From: SIG440 sp045648175
GTDB taxonomy: Bacteria > Bacillota > Clostridia > Monoglobales > Monoglobaceae
Reading direction: 5' to 3'
Assembly: GCA_045648175.1 (NCBI GenBank)
Contig: JAZRNN010000077.1
Location: 1 to 45,871, forward strand
DNA: 45,871 nt
Each line of letters begins with the position of its first letter. The first letter of the stretch is position 1. This document shows, in pieces, positions 13,908 through 22,479 of this stretch. The notes under the pieces were generated by a model, which saw only the letters and a list, made by a program, of their open reading frames with translations, was not told where the DNA came from and did no database searches. Both the position numbers and the translations under genes were made by a program.

Positions 13908-15989
13908 ATGAGTCGAATTTTTGAAACAGAAGTTGCCGGCAGAAAACTCAGTATTGAAGTTGGTAAGGTTGCAGAGCTTGCTAATGGCTCTGTTATTGTA
14001 AGATATGGTGATACAGTTGTTGTTACTGCTGCAACTGCATCAGCAAAACCCAGAGATGGTATTGATTTCTTCCCTCTCAGCATTGACTATGAGGAAAGAA
14101 TGTACGCTGTTGGTAAGATTCCCGGAAGCTTTTTAAAGAGAGAAGGCAGACCTTCAGAAAACGCAATCCTTACAGCCAGAGTTATTGACAGACCTATGCG
14201 TCCCTTGTTCCCCAAGGATTTGAGAAACGATGTTTCAATTGTTTCAACAGTTTTGTCAGTTGAGCAGGACAATGCTCCTGAGTTCTGTGCTATGATTGGT
14301 TCATCAGCTGCAGTTTCAATCTCTGACATTCCTTTTAACGGTCCTATCGCCGCTGTTTATGTTGGCTTGGTTGACGGTGTTTTTGTTATCAACCCCACAG
14401 TTGAGCAGAGAGCAGTAAGTGACCTTAACCTTACAGTTGCAGGTAGCCTTGCAAAGGTTGTTATGATTGAAGCTGGTGCAAACGAAGTTCCTGAAGATGT
14501 TATGTTTGATGCAATTATGTTTGCTCACGAAGAAATTAAAAAGATTTGTACATTCATCAAAGGTATTCAGGATGAAATCGGCAAACCCAAGTTTGAATAT
14601 GACCACATCGTTGTAAATGAAGAAATCTTTGATGCAGTTTCCGCTTTTGCTACCGATATGGTAAAAGAAGCTCTTGACACAGATGATAAGTCAATAAGAG
14701 ACGAAAACCTCAAGGTTGTTTACGAAAAGGTTTATGAACATTTTGAAGAAACATATCCTGCAGAAGAATATGCTCAGGATATTGAAGATGCACTTTATAA
14801 ATTGCAGAAGACAATTGTTCGTCGTTGGCTCCTTGACGAAGGCAAGCGTGTTGACGGCCGTGCAATTCAGCAGCTTAGACCGCTTGCATCAGAAGTTGGT
14901 CTTCTCCCCAGAGCACACGGTAGCGGTCTTTTCAAGCGTGGACAAACTCAGGTTCTTACCGTTGCAACACTCGGTGCTCTTGGTGATGCACAGATTATAG
15001 ACGGTCTTGACACAGAAGAATACAGAAGATATATTCATCACTACAACTTCCCCTCATACAGTGTTGGTGAAACAAAGCCCTCACGTGGCCCCGGCAGACG
15101 TGAAATCGGTCATGGTGCATTGGCAGAACGTGCTCTTGTTCCTGTTATTCCTTCAGAGGAAGAATTCCCCTATGCAATAAGACTTGTATCAGAAGTTCTT
15201 TCTTCAAACGGCTCAACTTCACAGGGTAGTATCTGTGGCAGCACACTTGCTCTTATGGATGCAGGTGTTCCCATTAAGGCTCCCGTTGCAGGTATATCTG
15301 TTGGTCTTGTTACCGAAGGCGAAAGATTTATTACAATCCTTGATATCCAGGGTCTTGAAGACTTCTTCGGCGATATGGACTTTAAGGTTGCAGGTACAAA
15401 GAAGGGTATCACCGCAATTCAAATGGACCTTAAAATTGACGGTCTTACACCTGAAATCATCAAAAACGCACTTACCGAAACACGTGATGCAAGATATTAC
15501 ATCCTTGACGAAGTAATGCTTAAGGCTATTGACAAGCCCCGTGATGAAGTATCACAGTACGCTCCAAAGGTTATCCACCTTGAAATCCCTGTTGACAAAA
15601 TCCGTGACGTTATCGGCTCAGGCGGTAAGGTTATACAGAAGATTGTTGCAGATACAGGCGCAAAAATCGATATTGAGGAAGACGGACGCGTATTCATTTC
15701 TGCTCCTAATGCCGAAATGGGTGAAGCAGCAAAGAAAATTATCGAAGGTATCGTAAAAGAACCTGAAATTGGTGAGATTTATGACGGTAAGGTTGTAAGA
15801 ATTATGGACTTCGGTGCATTTGTTGAATTCCTTCCCGGAAAAGATGGTCTTGTTCATATCTCCAAGCTTGATAAGACAAGAGTTGAAAAGGTAGAGGATG
15901 TTGTCAAAGTTGGCGACGATATCAAAGTTCAGGTTATCGAAATCGACAAGCAGGGCAGAATCAACCTTAGAAGAATTATTGCAGAATAG
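13908..15989 (+). CDS. pnp: Polyribonucleotide nucleotidyltransferase (PNPase)
   Basis: A 693-residue protein with the full PNPase domain order: first RNase PH domain (IDFFPLSIDYEERMYAVGKI, PSENAILTARVIDRPMRPLF), an alpha-helical linker, the catalytic second RNase PH domain (GLFKRGQTQVLTVATLG, SVGETKPSRGPGRREIGHGA, SSNGSTSQGSICGSTLALMD, GLEDFFGDMDFKVAGTKKGI), a KH domain (IRDVIGSGGKVIQKI) and an S1 domain (GKVVRIMDFGAFVEFLPGKD). It degrades RNA 3'-5' with phosphate, releasing nucleoside diphosphates. It ends shortly after S1 (LRRIIAE), slightly shorter than members with long charged tails. Strong AAGGAGG site. Confidence 0.99.
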   Translation: MSRIFETEVAGRKLSIEVGKVAELANGSVIVRYGDTVVVTAATASAKPRDGIDFFPLSIDYEERMYAVGKIPGSFLKREGRPSENAILTARVIDRPMRPLFPKDLRNDVSIVSTVLSVEQDNAPEFCAMIGSSAAVSISDIPFNGPIAAVYVGLVDGVFVINPTVEQRAVSDLNLTVAGSLAKVVMIEAGANEVPEDVMFDAIMFAHEEIKKICTFIKGIQDEIGKPKFEYDHIVVNEEIFDAVSAFATDMVKEALDTDDKSIRDENLKVVYEKVYEHFEETYPAEEYAQDIEDALYKLQKTIVRRWLLDEGKRVDGRAIQQLRPLASEVGLLPRAHGSGLFKRGQTQVLTVATLGALGDAQIIDGLDTEEYRRYIHHYNFPSYSVGETKPSRGPGRREIGHGALAERALVPVIPSEEEFPYAIRLVSEVLSSNGSTSQGSICGSTLALMDAGVPIKAPVAGISVGLVTEGERFITILDIQGLEDFFGDMDFKVAGTKKGITAIQMDLKIDGLTPEIIKNALTETRDARYYILDEVMLKAIDKPRDEVSQYAPKVIHLEIPVDKIRDVIGSGGKVIQKIVADTGAKIDIEEDGRVFISAPNAEMGEAAKKIIEGIVKEPEIGEIYDGKVVRIMDFGAFVEFLPGKDGLVHISKLDKTRVEKVEDVVKVGDDIKVQVIEIDKQGRINLRRIIAE

Positions 15990-15992
15990 TTT

Positions 15993-16028
15993 AAAAAAAG
16001 ACCGCAGAATTTTCTGCGGTTTTTTTTA
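15993..16028 (+). terminator. Terminator of rpsO-pnp
   Basis: ACCGCAGAA (16001-16009) / TTCTGCGGT (16012-16020) flanked by an A-run and followed by eight Ts. Confidence 0.92.
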
Positions 16029-16036
16029 AAAAACTC

Positions 16037-16065
16037 TTGACTTTATTAATTTAGTGTGCTAAACT
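16037..16065 (+). promoter_or_regulatory. Promoter of the amino acid ABC transporter
   Basis: TTGACT (16037-16042), 17-base spacer, TAAACT (16060-16065). It begins directly after the pnp terminator. Confidence 0.7.
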
Positions 16066-16105
16066 GATAAAGTAATTTAAATCTAATTCAAAGGAGATTT
16101 TAAAA

Positions 16106-16936
16106 ATGAAGAATTTAACAAAAGTATTAGCTCTTATGATGGGAGTAGTTGTTGCATTTGGTCTTGCAGCTTGCGGCAACAAAGACGAAGTTGCTGTTGA
16201 TTATTCTACATCAGTTGACGGAGCTTTGGTAGTAGCAGAAGCCGGTTCTGCAGGTGAAGAACTTGCAACAACAAACGAATATTTTGCAAATGCAAAGTTT
16301 ACAGCTGTTGATTCAATGGCTACAGCTCTTATGGACGTTGCTGCAGGTACATCTGATATCGCTATTGTTGACTATGTTACATCAATAGGTTCAATCGGTG
16401 AAGGTACAGACTTTACTAATCTTGCAGTAGTTGAAGGCAAAGATTTCAATCCTGAAGAATACGGTATTGCATTCCGCAAGGGCAGTGATGTTGTTCCTGC
16501 TGTAAATGCAGCAATTGCTGAGCTTATGGCTGACGGCACAATGGATAAAATTGCTGCAAATTACAAACTAGGCGACCTCCTTATCAAGGACGGCAAAGCA
16601 TATGATGACGCCGTAACTGAAGGCGACCTTGCATACATAAAGGACAAGGGTGAAATGATTATCGGTATCACACTTTTTGCTCCTATGAACTATGAAGATG
16701 ACAATCAGGAACTTATCGGTTTTGAAACTGAATTTGCCGAAGCTGTTTGTGCAAAGCTTGGTGTTGAAGCAAACTTTGTTGAAATCAACTGGAATTCAAA
16801 AGAAATCGAGCTTAACTCAAAGAACATTGACTGTATCTGGAATGGTATGACAATCACAGATGAAAGACTCGAAAATATGAGCATTTCTGTTCCTTATATG
16901 GAAAACAAACAGGTAATGGTATCAAAAGCTCAGTAA
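16106..16936 (+). CDS. ABC transporter substrate-binding lipoprotein with circularly permuted lobes
   Basis: A 276-residue lipoprotein (lipobox LAAC, lipidated Cys23) of the polar amino acid-binding family (SBP_bac_3). The halves are in reverse order. Residues about 40-155 are the usual second lobe: LVVAEAGSAGEELA, TALMDVAAGTSDIAIVDY, PEEYGIAFRKGSDVV and the closing helix LMADGTMDKIAANYKL. After a linker (155-174), residues 175-276 are the usual first lobe: LAYIKDKGEMIIGITLFAPM, LIGFETEFAEAVCAKLG, DCIWNGMTITDERLENM, ending in the hinge strand ENKQVMVSKA. Ligand residues are kept: Arg of TDER for the carboxylate and Asp of IVDY for the amino group. It should deliver an amino acid to the permease encoded next. 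An origin by partial deletion of a tandem duplication is an alternative to direct permutation. Confidence 0.9.
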   Translation: MKNLTKVLALMMGVVVAFGLAACGNKDEVAVDYSTSVDGALVVAEAGSAGEELATTNEYFANAKFTAVDSMATALMDVAAGTSDIAIVDYVTSIGSIGEGTDFTNLAVVEGKDFNPEEYGIAFRKGSDVVPAVNAAIAELMADGTMDKIAANYKLGDLLIKDGKAYDDAVTEGDLAYIKDKGEMIIGITLFAPMNYEDDNQELIGFETEFAEAVCAKLGVEANFVEINWNSKEIELNSKNIDCIWNGMTITDERLENMSISVPYMENKQVMVSKAQ

Positions 16937-16956
16937 TTTAACAAAAACTATTTTAG

Positions 16957-16983
16957 TTCAGTGGGAGCGTTGCTCCCACTGAA
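16957..16983 (+). promoter_or_regulatory. Intercistronic hairpin between binding protein and permease
   Basis: A 12-bp perfect stem (TTCAGTGGGAGC 16957-16968 / GCTCCCACTGAA 16972-16983) with a 3-base loop. It has no T-run, so it is more likely an mRNA-stabilising or partial-termination hairpin that makes binding protein exceed permease. The annotated permease ATG begins at its last base. Confidence 0.7.
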
Positions 16984-17660
16984 TGATTTTTCAGAAAGTA
17001 GATAAATTTCATATGGATAAAATTCAATCGATTATTTCATCTTTGTTTGAAGGATTTGGGCTTAACTGCCTGTTATTTGCAGTAACTCTGTTGGTTGCTA
17101 TACCACTTGGATTGCTGATTACTTTGGGCACTATGGCTAAATTCAAACCAATTAAATATATAATGAAAACGTTTGTCTGGATTATCAGAGGTACACCCCT
17201 GATGCTCCAGCTTTTTGTGGTTTTGTACGCACCCGGACTTTTATGGGGAATTCCTATGCGCGACAGGTTGATGGCGGCATTTATTGCTTTTTCAATCAAC
17301 TATGCGGCATATTTTTCCGAAATTTATCGTGGCGGTATCGAAAGTATCCCCAAGGGTCAGTACGAGGCAGGTCAGGTTCTTGCTATGTCCAAAACACAGG
17401 TGTTTTTTAAGGTTGTAATGTTTCAGGTTATAAAGAGAATTGTTCCGCCTATGGGAAACGAAATAATAACTCTTGTTAAGGATACAGCCCTTGCACGTGT
17501 TATCGGTGTGGTGGAAATTCTTATGGTTGCCGAGCGTTTTTCAAAGCAGGGGCTTATCTGGCCTTTGTTTTCGACAGCGCTCTATTTCCTTATTTTCAAC
17601 GGTGTTCTAACCCTGTTGCTTGGTTATGTTGAAAAGAAGCTTGATTATTATAAAGGATAG
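16983..17660 (+). CDS. Amino acid ABC transporter permease (HisM/TcyL-like)
   Basis: A 225-residue inner-membrane protein with the His/Glu/Gln/Arg/opine permease layout: FGLNCLLFAVTLLVAIPLGL, WIIRGTPLMLQLFVVLYA, INYAAYFSEIYRGGIESIPK, and the EAA loop that contacts the ATPase, YEAGQVLAMSKTQVFFKVVM, then NEIITLVKDTALARVIGVVE. There is a single permease gene, so it should act as a homodimer. The start is uncertain: ATG 16983 sits at the edge of a hairpin without a ribosome binding site; ATG 17013 (MDKIQSI) better matches the usual N-terminus but also has a poor site. The ATPase gene follows with 12 bases between them. Confidence 0.92.
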   Translation: MIFQKVDKFHMDKIQSIISSLFEGFGLNCLLFAVTLLVAIPLGLLITLGTMAKFKPIKYIMKTFVWIIRGTPLMLQLFVVLYAPGLLWGIPMRDRLMAAFIAFSINYAAYFSEIYRGGIESIPKGQYEAGQVLAMSKTQVFFKVVMFQVIKRIVPPMGNEIITLVKDTALARVIGVVEILMVAERFSKQGLIWPLFSTALYFLIFNGVLTLLLGYVEKKLDYYKG

Positions 17661-17672
17661 GGGGTGCAAAAA

Positions 17673-18419
17673 ATGTCGGTTATTAATGCAATTAACATAA
17701 AAAAAAGCTTTGGAAAGCTTGAGGTTATAAAAGACGTAAGCATGGAGGTGCAGGAAGGGGAAGTTGTAGCAATCATCGGCCCTTCAGGCTCGGGTAAAAG
17801 TACATTTTTGCGCTCTATAATCAATCTTGAAACTGTTGATGCAGGTACGATTGTTATTGACGGTGATACCGTTGTTAAAGACGGTACTTACATAAAAGCC
17901 GAACAAAACAGACCTGCATATCAAAAGCTTGGAATGGTTTTTCAGAACTTTAATCTGTTTCCTCACAAATCTGTTCTTGAAAATATAATAATGTCACCAA
18001 TGCTTGTAAACGGTAAATCACGTGAGGATGCCACTAAATCCGCAAAGGAGCTTTTAGAGCAGGTTGGTCTTATTGATAAAATCAATTCATATCCCTATCA
18101 GCTATCCGGAGGACAGCAACAACGTGTTGCAATTGCACGTGCCCTTGCTATGAATCCCAAAGTTATGCTCTTTGACGAGCCTACATCTGCACTTGACCCC
18201 GAACTTACAGGTGAAATACTTAAGGTTATACGCGACCTCGCGGCAAAAGATATGACAATGGTAATTGTTACTCATGAAATCGAATTTGCAAAAAATGTTG
18301 CAGACAGAATTATCTTTATGGCTGACGGGTATATTGTTGAAGAGGGCACACCTGCAGAGGTTATTGATAATCCTGTACACGAGCGTACAAAAACATTTCT
18401 TAACCGCTTTACAAGATAA
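17673..18419 (+). CDS. Amino acid ABC transporter ATP-binding protein (GlnQ-like)
   Basis: A 248-residue ATPase of the polar amino acid uptake class. Walker A is GPSGSGKST, the Q-loop is MVFQNFNLFPHKSVLENI, the signature is LSGGQQQRVAIARALAMNP, Walker B is VMLFDEPTSALDPE, and the switch His is in VIVTHEIEFA. The start is ATG 17673, 6-7 bases behind an AGGGGGTG site; the GTG at 17664 overlaps that site. It powers import through the preceding permease. Confidence 0.96.
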   Translation: MSVINAINIKKSFGKLEVIKDVSMEVQEGEVVAIIGPSGSGKSTFLRSIINLETVDAGTIVIDGDTVVKDGTYIKAEQNRPAYQKLGMVFQNFNLFPHKSVLENIIMSPMLVNGKSREDATKSAKELLEQVGLIDKINSYPYQLSGGQQQRVAIARALAMNPKVMLFDEPTSALDPELTGEILKVIRDLAAKDMTMVIVTHEIEFAKNVADRIIFMADGYIVEEGTPAEVIDNPVHERTKTFLNRFTR

Positions 18420-18444
18420 TAAAAACATAAAGGAGCAGACTAAA

Positions 18445-19719
18445 ATGTCAGCAAAAGTCAATAGAGTATTACCCGGCTCACCGGCTGAAAAGTGCGGTAT
18501 ACTGCCCGGCGATACAATTATCAGCATAAACGGAAAGGAAGTTTGTGACTACCTTGACTATATGTTTCTTTCCGCAAATGAAGAATTAAATATTGAACTG
18601 CAAAACAGAACTGTTGAACTTATTAACGAGGATTACGAGCCTTTGGGAATTGAGTTTGACACTCTGCTTATTGACGAGCCTCGCTCTTGTCGCAACAAAT
18701 GCATTTTCTGCTTTATTGACCAGCTTCCCTCGAATATGCGAGAAAGCTGTTATTTTAAGGATGACGATTACCGTCTTTCATTTTTACAGGGTAACTATGT
18801 TACCCTTACCAATATGAGTGATAATGATTTAGACAGAATAATTGATTATGCAATCCCAAGAATAAATGTATCTGTCCATACAACCAACCCCGAACTTCGT
18901 TGCAAGATGCTTAACAACAAATTTGCTGGCAAAATTATGGAGCAGCTAAAGCGTTTTTCGGGCAGTGGTATGCAGATAAACTGTCAAATTGTGCTGTGCC
19001 GCGGATATAATGACGGTGTAGAGCTTGACAGAACAATAAGTGATATATATTCTTTAGGTGACTCGGTTGAAAGCCTTTCGATTGTTCCCGTAGGTCTTTC
19101 TGCCCACAGAGATGGCTTGGCAGAGCTTAAGCCTTTTGATAAAGAATCTTCTGCCCAGGTTATAAAGCAGGTTTCTGTCTGGCAAAAAAAATTCAAAAAA
19201 GAACGTGATATTAATTTTGTATACCTTGCCGATGAATTTTATATTATGGCAGAGGAAGAAATTCCAAAACACTTTGAGTATGACGGATTTCCACAGATTG
19301 AAAACGGAGTGGGACTATGTTCGTCACTTCAATGGGAATTTGATGACGCCCTTGATATGTGCGATGATAAAACAGTTAAAACTGAAAAAACTGTTGTAAC
19401 AGGATATCTTGCCTATGATTTTATATGTGACCTTGTGGCAAACCTTGGCTCTGATAAAATCAAGGTTGAAAAAATAAAAAACACCTTCTTTGGCGAAAAG
19501 ATTACGGTAAGCGGTCTTGTTACCGGCGGAGATATTATAAATCAGCTAAAGGGCAAAAATTTGGGCGAATACCTGCTGATACCGATTTCAATGCTTAAAC
19601 ACGAAGAAGATGTTTTTCTTGACAATGTCACAATTTCTGACGTTGAAAGAGAACTTAATATAAAGGTACGTGTCGTATCAAACGACGGCTTTGACTTACT
19701 GGATGAACTTTTGATTTAG
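18445..19719 (+). CDS. DUF512 family protein (PDZ plus radical-SAM-type cysteine motif)
   Basis: A 424-residue protein. The N-terminus is PDZ-like (VNRVLPGSPAEKCGILPGDT, IISINGKEVCDYLDY). Residues 82-89 hold the Cys-x3-Cys-x2-Cys motif (RSCRNKCIFCFIDQLP) expected to bind a 4Fe-4S cluster, followed by DDDYRLSFLQGNYVTLTNMS, RINVSVHTTNPELRC, IVPVGLSAHRDGLAEL and the DUF512 C-terminal part with ENGVGLCSSL. Members are widespread in Clostridia next to essential genes such as the EngA (Der) GTPase; the reaction is unknown. ATG with AGGAG, 25 bases behind the ATPase gene; readthrough is likely since no terminator separates them. Confidence 0.9.
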   Translation: MSAKVNRVLPGSPAEKCGILPGDTIISINGKEVCDYLDYMFLSANEELNIELQNRTVELINEDYEPLGIEFDTLLIDEPRSCRNKCIFCFIDQLPSNMRESCYFKDDDYRLSFLQGNYVTLTNMSDNDLDRIIDYAIPRINVSVHTTNPELRCKMLNNKFAGKIMEQLKRFSGSGMQINCQIVLCRGYNDGVELDRTISDIYSLGDSVESLSIVPVGLSAHRDGLAELKPFDKESSAQVIKQVSVWQKKFKKERDINFVYLADEFYIMAEEEIPKHFEYDGFPQIENGVGLCSSLQWEFDDALDMCDDKTVKTEKTVVTGYLAYDFICDLVANLGSDKIKVEKIKNTFFGEKITVSGLVTGGDIINQLKGKNLGEYLLIPISMLKHEEDVFLDNVTISDVERELNIKVRVVSNDGFDLLDELLI

Positions 19720-19720
19720 A

Positions 19721-19753
19721 AAAACACCCGCATTTTATTGCGGGTGTTTTTGT
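19721..19753. terminator. Bidirectional terminator
   Basis: AAAACACCCGCA (19721-19732) / TGCGGGTGTTTT (19739-19750), 12-bp stem, T-runs on both strands, between converging genes. Confidence 0.92.
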
Positions 19754-19765
19754 ATGTATTTGTAT

Positions 19766-20713
19766 TTATAACATATTTTTTGCCGCAAATGCTGCGCCGA
19801 TTATACCGGCATCGTTAAAGAGTGTTGCAGCCTCAATTTTAACTGGAGTAAAGAATTGGTTAAAATCATATTTCTTTACATAATCTGCAATTGGCTTGAT
19901 TAAATAGTCGCCTTCTTTACTGATACCGCCACCAATAACCAGCTTTTCAGGCTGGAATATATTTACCATTGCAACAACACCGCCTGCTATATATTCAATA
20001 TACTTTTTAACAACCTCCTGAGCAACCTTATCGCCTTGTTTTGCCGCATCAAAGGCAGTTCTGCCATTTACAGCACCACGATTATCAGCGATTGCTTTCA
20101 TAAGACTTTCAGGGTGTTTTTCGATTGCAACCTTAGTTTGCTGAACAAGAGCAGTAACAGATGCATAAGCCTCCCAACAACCGCGATTTCCGCAACCGCA
20201 TTTTATACCATTGTGAACAAGAGGGATGTGGGCAATTTCAACACCGGCTCCGTTTGAACCGCGGAATATTTTGCCATCAAGTATAATTCCGCCGCCAACA
20301 CCTGTACCCAATGTAACAGCCACGAAAACACTTGCATTTTCACCGTTGAATGCATATTCTCCCAAAGCTGCAGCGTTGGCATCGTTTTCAAGCACAACGG
20401 GAATATTATAGTATTTTTGAATTTCTTTAACAAGAGGAAGATTACAGAACGAAGGAATATTTGCAGTATACACAACCTCACCGGTTTCGTTGTCAACAGC
20501 ACTTGGACAGCCTATGCCCATTCCTCGAACATCGTTCATAGTAAATCCGGCTTTAGCAACAACCTTTTCAGAAACATTAATCATATCTTTAACAATTTCT
20601 TTATATTCACGGTTTGCAAGTGTTGGAGTTGAGTCTTGAGCAAGAATTCTGCCGTTGTCATCAACAAGACCAACAGCAATATTTGTACCGCCTAAATCTA
20701 TTCCTATATACAT
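19766..20713 (-). CDS. ROK-family glucokinase
   Basis: A 315-residue kinase. It shows YIGIDLGGTNIAVGLVD (phosphate 1), GIGCPSAVDNETGEVVYTAN, VVLENDANAAALGEYAFNG (catalytic Asp in the ENDANA motif), VTLGTGVGGGIILDGK, GAGVEIAHIPL and the zinc site CGCGNRGCWEAYAS. The overall pattern matches clostridial glucokinases that phosphorylate glucose at C6. The start is ATG 20713 with GAGGTGAC 4-6 bases upstream; the GTG at 20722 lies inside that site. The gene stands alone with its own promoter. Confidence 0.92.
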   Translation of the reverse strand: MYIGIDLGGTNIAVGLVDDNGRILAQDSTPTLANREYKEIVKDMINVSEKVVAKAGFTMNDVRGMGIGCPSAVDNETGEVVYTANIPSFCNLPLVKEIQKYYNIPVVLENDANAAALGEYAFNGENASVFVAVTLGTGVGGGIILDGKIFRGSNGAGVEIAHIPLVHNGIKCGCGNRGCWEAYASVTALVQQTKVAIEKHPESLMKAIADNRGAVNGRTAFDAAKQGDKVAQEVVKKYIEYIAGGVVAMVNIFQPEKLVIGGGISKEGDYLIKPIADYVKKYDFNQFFTPVKIEAATLFNDAGIIGAAFAAKNML

Positions 20714-20742
20714 AAAAGTCACCTCACTAAAATTATAGTTTT

Positions 20743-20771
20743 ATTATACTATAAAGATGAAAAATTGTAAA
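20743..20771 (-). promoter_or_regulatory. Promoter of the glucokinase gene
   Basis: On the minus strand: TTTACA (20771-20766), 17 bases, TATAAT (20748-20743). The LDH gene reads the other way from the same intergenic region, but I see no equally clear promoter for it. Confidence 0.7.
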
Positions 20772-20852
20772 TAATAAAATTATAAATATTTGTATATATT
20801 TTATAAACCTACAAAAAATAAGCTACAAAAGAATGACAGGAGGAATACTTAG

Positions 20853-21800
20853 ATGTTTAAAGGAAAAATTACAATAATCGGTGCAGGTGCCGTAGGCTCT
20901 ACAACAGCATACACCCTGATGCTCAGCGGTCTTGTGTCTGAAATTGTTCTGATTGATTTAAATAAAAACAAAGCTGAAGGCGATGCCTTGGATATGAATC
21001 ATGGTATCAGCTTTGTAAATCCTGTAAAAATCATTGCAGGGGATTATCCGGATATAAAAGGGTCGGATATGGTTATAATTACAGCAGGTGCAAGTCAGGA
21101 ACCAGGTGAAAAACGCACCGATTTACTGAAAAGAAATGCAAAAATTATGGAGAGCATAGTTGAAAATGTGCTGAAATATTGTCACGACGATACAATTTTG
21201 CTTATGGTTACCAACCCGGTAGATATACTGACATATGTAACATACAAAATATCAGGGTTTTCAAAAAATCACGTTGTTGGATCCGGCACTGTTTTGGACA
21301 CTGCAAGACTTAAATATTTGCTTGGTGAATATACCAATGTTGATGTACGTAATGTCCACACCTATATAATTGGTGAACATGGTGATTCAGAGGTTGCAGC
21401 ATGGAGCAGAACATCTGTTGCGGGAATGAATATAAATGAATTTTGTTCATCAAGCGGTGTGTGTGATGCTGAGGAATTGTCAAAAAAGCATTTTCACGAA
21501 ACAGTAAAAAATTCAGCATACGGAATAATAGAGAAAAAGGGTGCAACATATTATGCAATAGCATTATCGGTTAAACGTATTGTTGAAAGCATAATCGGTA
21601 ACGAAAAGTCAATTCTTACAATATCAAGCCTACTTGACGGTGAATACGGAATAAATGATATTTGCTTATCCGTCCCGACTATTGTATCAAATGATGGGGC
21701 AGAAAAGGTTTTGCAAATAGATTTTAACGATGAAGAACTTCAGGGACTTCAGAATTCTGCAAAAAAACTTAAAGAACTGGCAAAAGAAATAGGATATTAA
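20853..21800 (+). CDS. ldh: L-lactate dehydrogenase
   Basis: A 315-residue NAD-dependent enzyme reducing pyruvate to L-lactate. The nucleotide fold starts ITIIGAGAVGSTTAYTLM, with Asp in VLIDLNKNK for the ribose. The specificity loop ASQEPGEKRTDLL has Gln at the position that distinguishes LDH from malate dehydrogenase, and the loop Arg. HVVGSGTVLDTARLKYLLG contains the substrate-binding Arg and catalytic Asp, and IIGEHGDSEVAAWS the catalytic His. It regenerates NAD+ in fermentation. RBS AGGAGGAA upstream of the ATG. Confidence 0.95.
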   Translation: MFKGKITIIGAGAVGSTTAYTLMLSGLVSEIVLIDLNKNKAEGDALDMNHGISFVNPVKIIAGDYPDIKGSDMVIITAGASQEPGEKRTDLLKRNAKIMESIVENVLKYCHDDTILLMVTNPVDILTYVTYKISGFSKNHVVGSGTVLDTARLKYLLGEYTNVDVRNVHTYIIGEHGDSEVAAWSRTSVAGMNINEFCSSSGVCDAEELSKKHFHETVKNSAYGIIEKKGATYYAIALSVKRIVESIIGNEKSILTISSLLDGEYGINDICLSVPTIVSNDGAEKVLQIDFNDEELQGLQNSAKKLKELAKEIGY

Positions 21801-21805
21801 AATAT

Positions 21806-21839
21806 AAAAACGGTAGATTTAACTGTCTACCGTTTTTAA
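21806..21839. terminator. Bidirectional terminator
   Basis: AAAAACGGTAGA (21806-21817) / TCTACCGTTTTT (21826-21837), between ldh and the converging DUF1836 gene. Confidence 0.92.
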
Positions 21840-21849
21840 CTTTAAATAA

Positions 21850-22410
21850 CTATTCTTTTTCAAGATCTGTAATTTTTTCGGTAAGTGTCTTAAATAGATT
21901 TGCCGACACAGAAACCTGCATAATAAGGTCATTCATTCTGTCCTGATTATTGCCTTCAAGGGTAAAAATTGGGTCTGCTACAGCACGGGTCTGACTAAAT
22001 ACATAGTTAAACGCTGTATGCTGATTTCTGACAAAAGAATCATATGTCTTTTTAACTTCGTCTTCATCAATTCCTACAGGAATTATCTGCTGAATTGTTG
22101 ACATGTCCAGAGTTTGTTTAAGTGTGCAAACAATTAAAAGATATGCAAGATGTATCTTTGAATACTTTTTTTGTCTGGGAGCAGGAATAATTCCCAGTTT
22201 AACATAATTGTTTATCATTGATGGAGTAAGAGGACGGTTAAACTTTATTGAACTGTTGGGCATATCAAGATATTTTGTCACCACCGATACCACCTGATCC
22301 ATATATAAATCTATATCGGGCAATATATCCCACGACGGAAGTGAATAGTTTGTCAAAACCTGTTCAATTTCTGAAAAGGCTGATATTAATTTTTCTTTTT
22401 TAACGTACAT
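21850..22410 (-). CDS. DUF1836 family protein, probable MerR-like regulator
   Basis: A 186-residue soluble protein. The central part has the DUF1836 pattern: FNRPLTPSMINNYVKLGIIP, PRQKKYSKIHLAYLLIVCTL and MSTIQQIIPVGIDEDEVKKT. The first of these looks like the helix-turn-helix plus wing of MerR-type proteins (INNYVKLGII followed by a basic Y-x-H patch), so a DNA-binding role is likely; nothing more specific is known to me. It is divergent from the AMP-ligase gene, with a palindrome between, and is a reasonable candidate for its regulator. Confidence 0.8.
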   Translation of the reverse strand: MYVKKEKLISAFSEIEQVLTNYSLPSWDILPDIDLYMDQVVSVVTKYLDMPNSSIKFNRPLTPSMINNYVKLGIIPAPRQKKYSKIHLAYLLIVCTLKQTLDMSTIQQIIPVGIDEDEVKKTYDSFVRNQHTAFNYVFSQTRAVADPIFTLEGNNQDRMNDLIMQVSVSANLFKTLTEKITDLEKE

Positions 22411-22442
22411 ATAAAAACCAACTTTCTTTTATACTTAATTAA

Positions 22443-22471
22443 ATTATATAATATTTCTCAAAAAAATTCAA
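22443..22471 (-). promoter_or_regulatory. Promoter of the DUF1836 gene
   Basis: Minus strand: TTGAAT (22471-22466), 17-base spacer, TATAAT (22448-22443). Confidence 0.75.
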
Positions 22472-22479
22472 GATATTTC

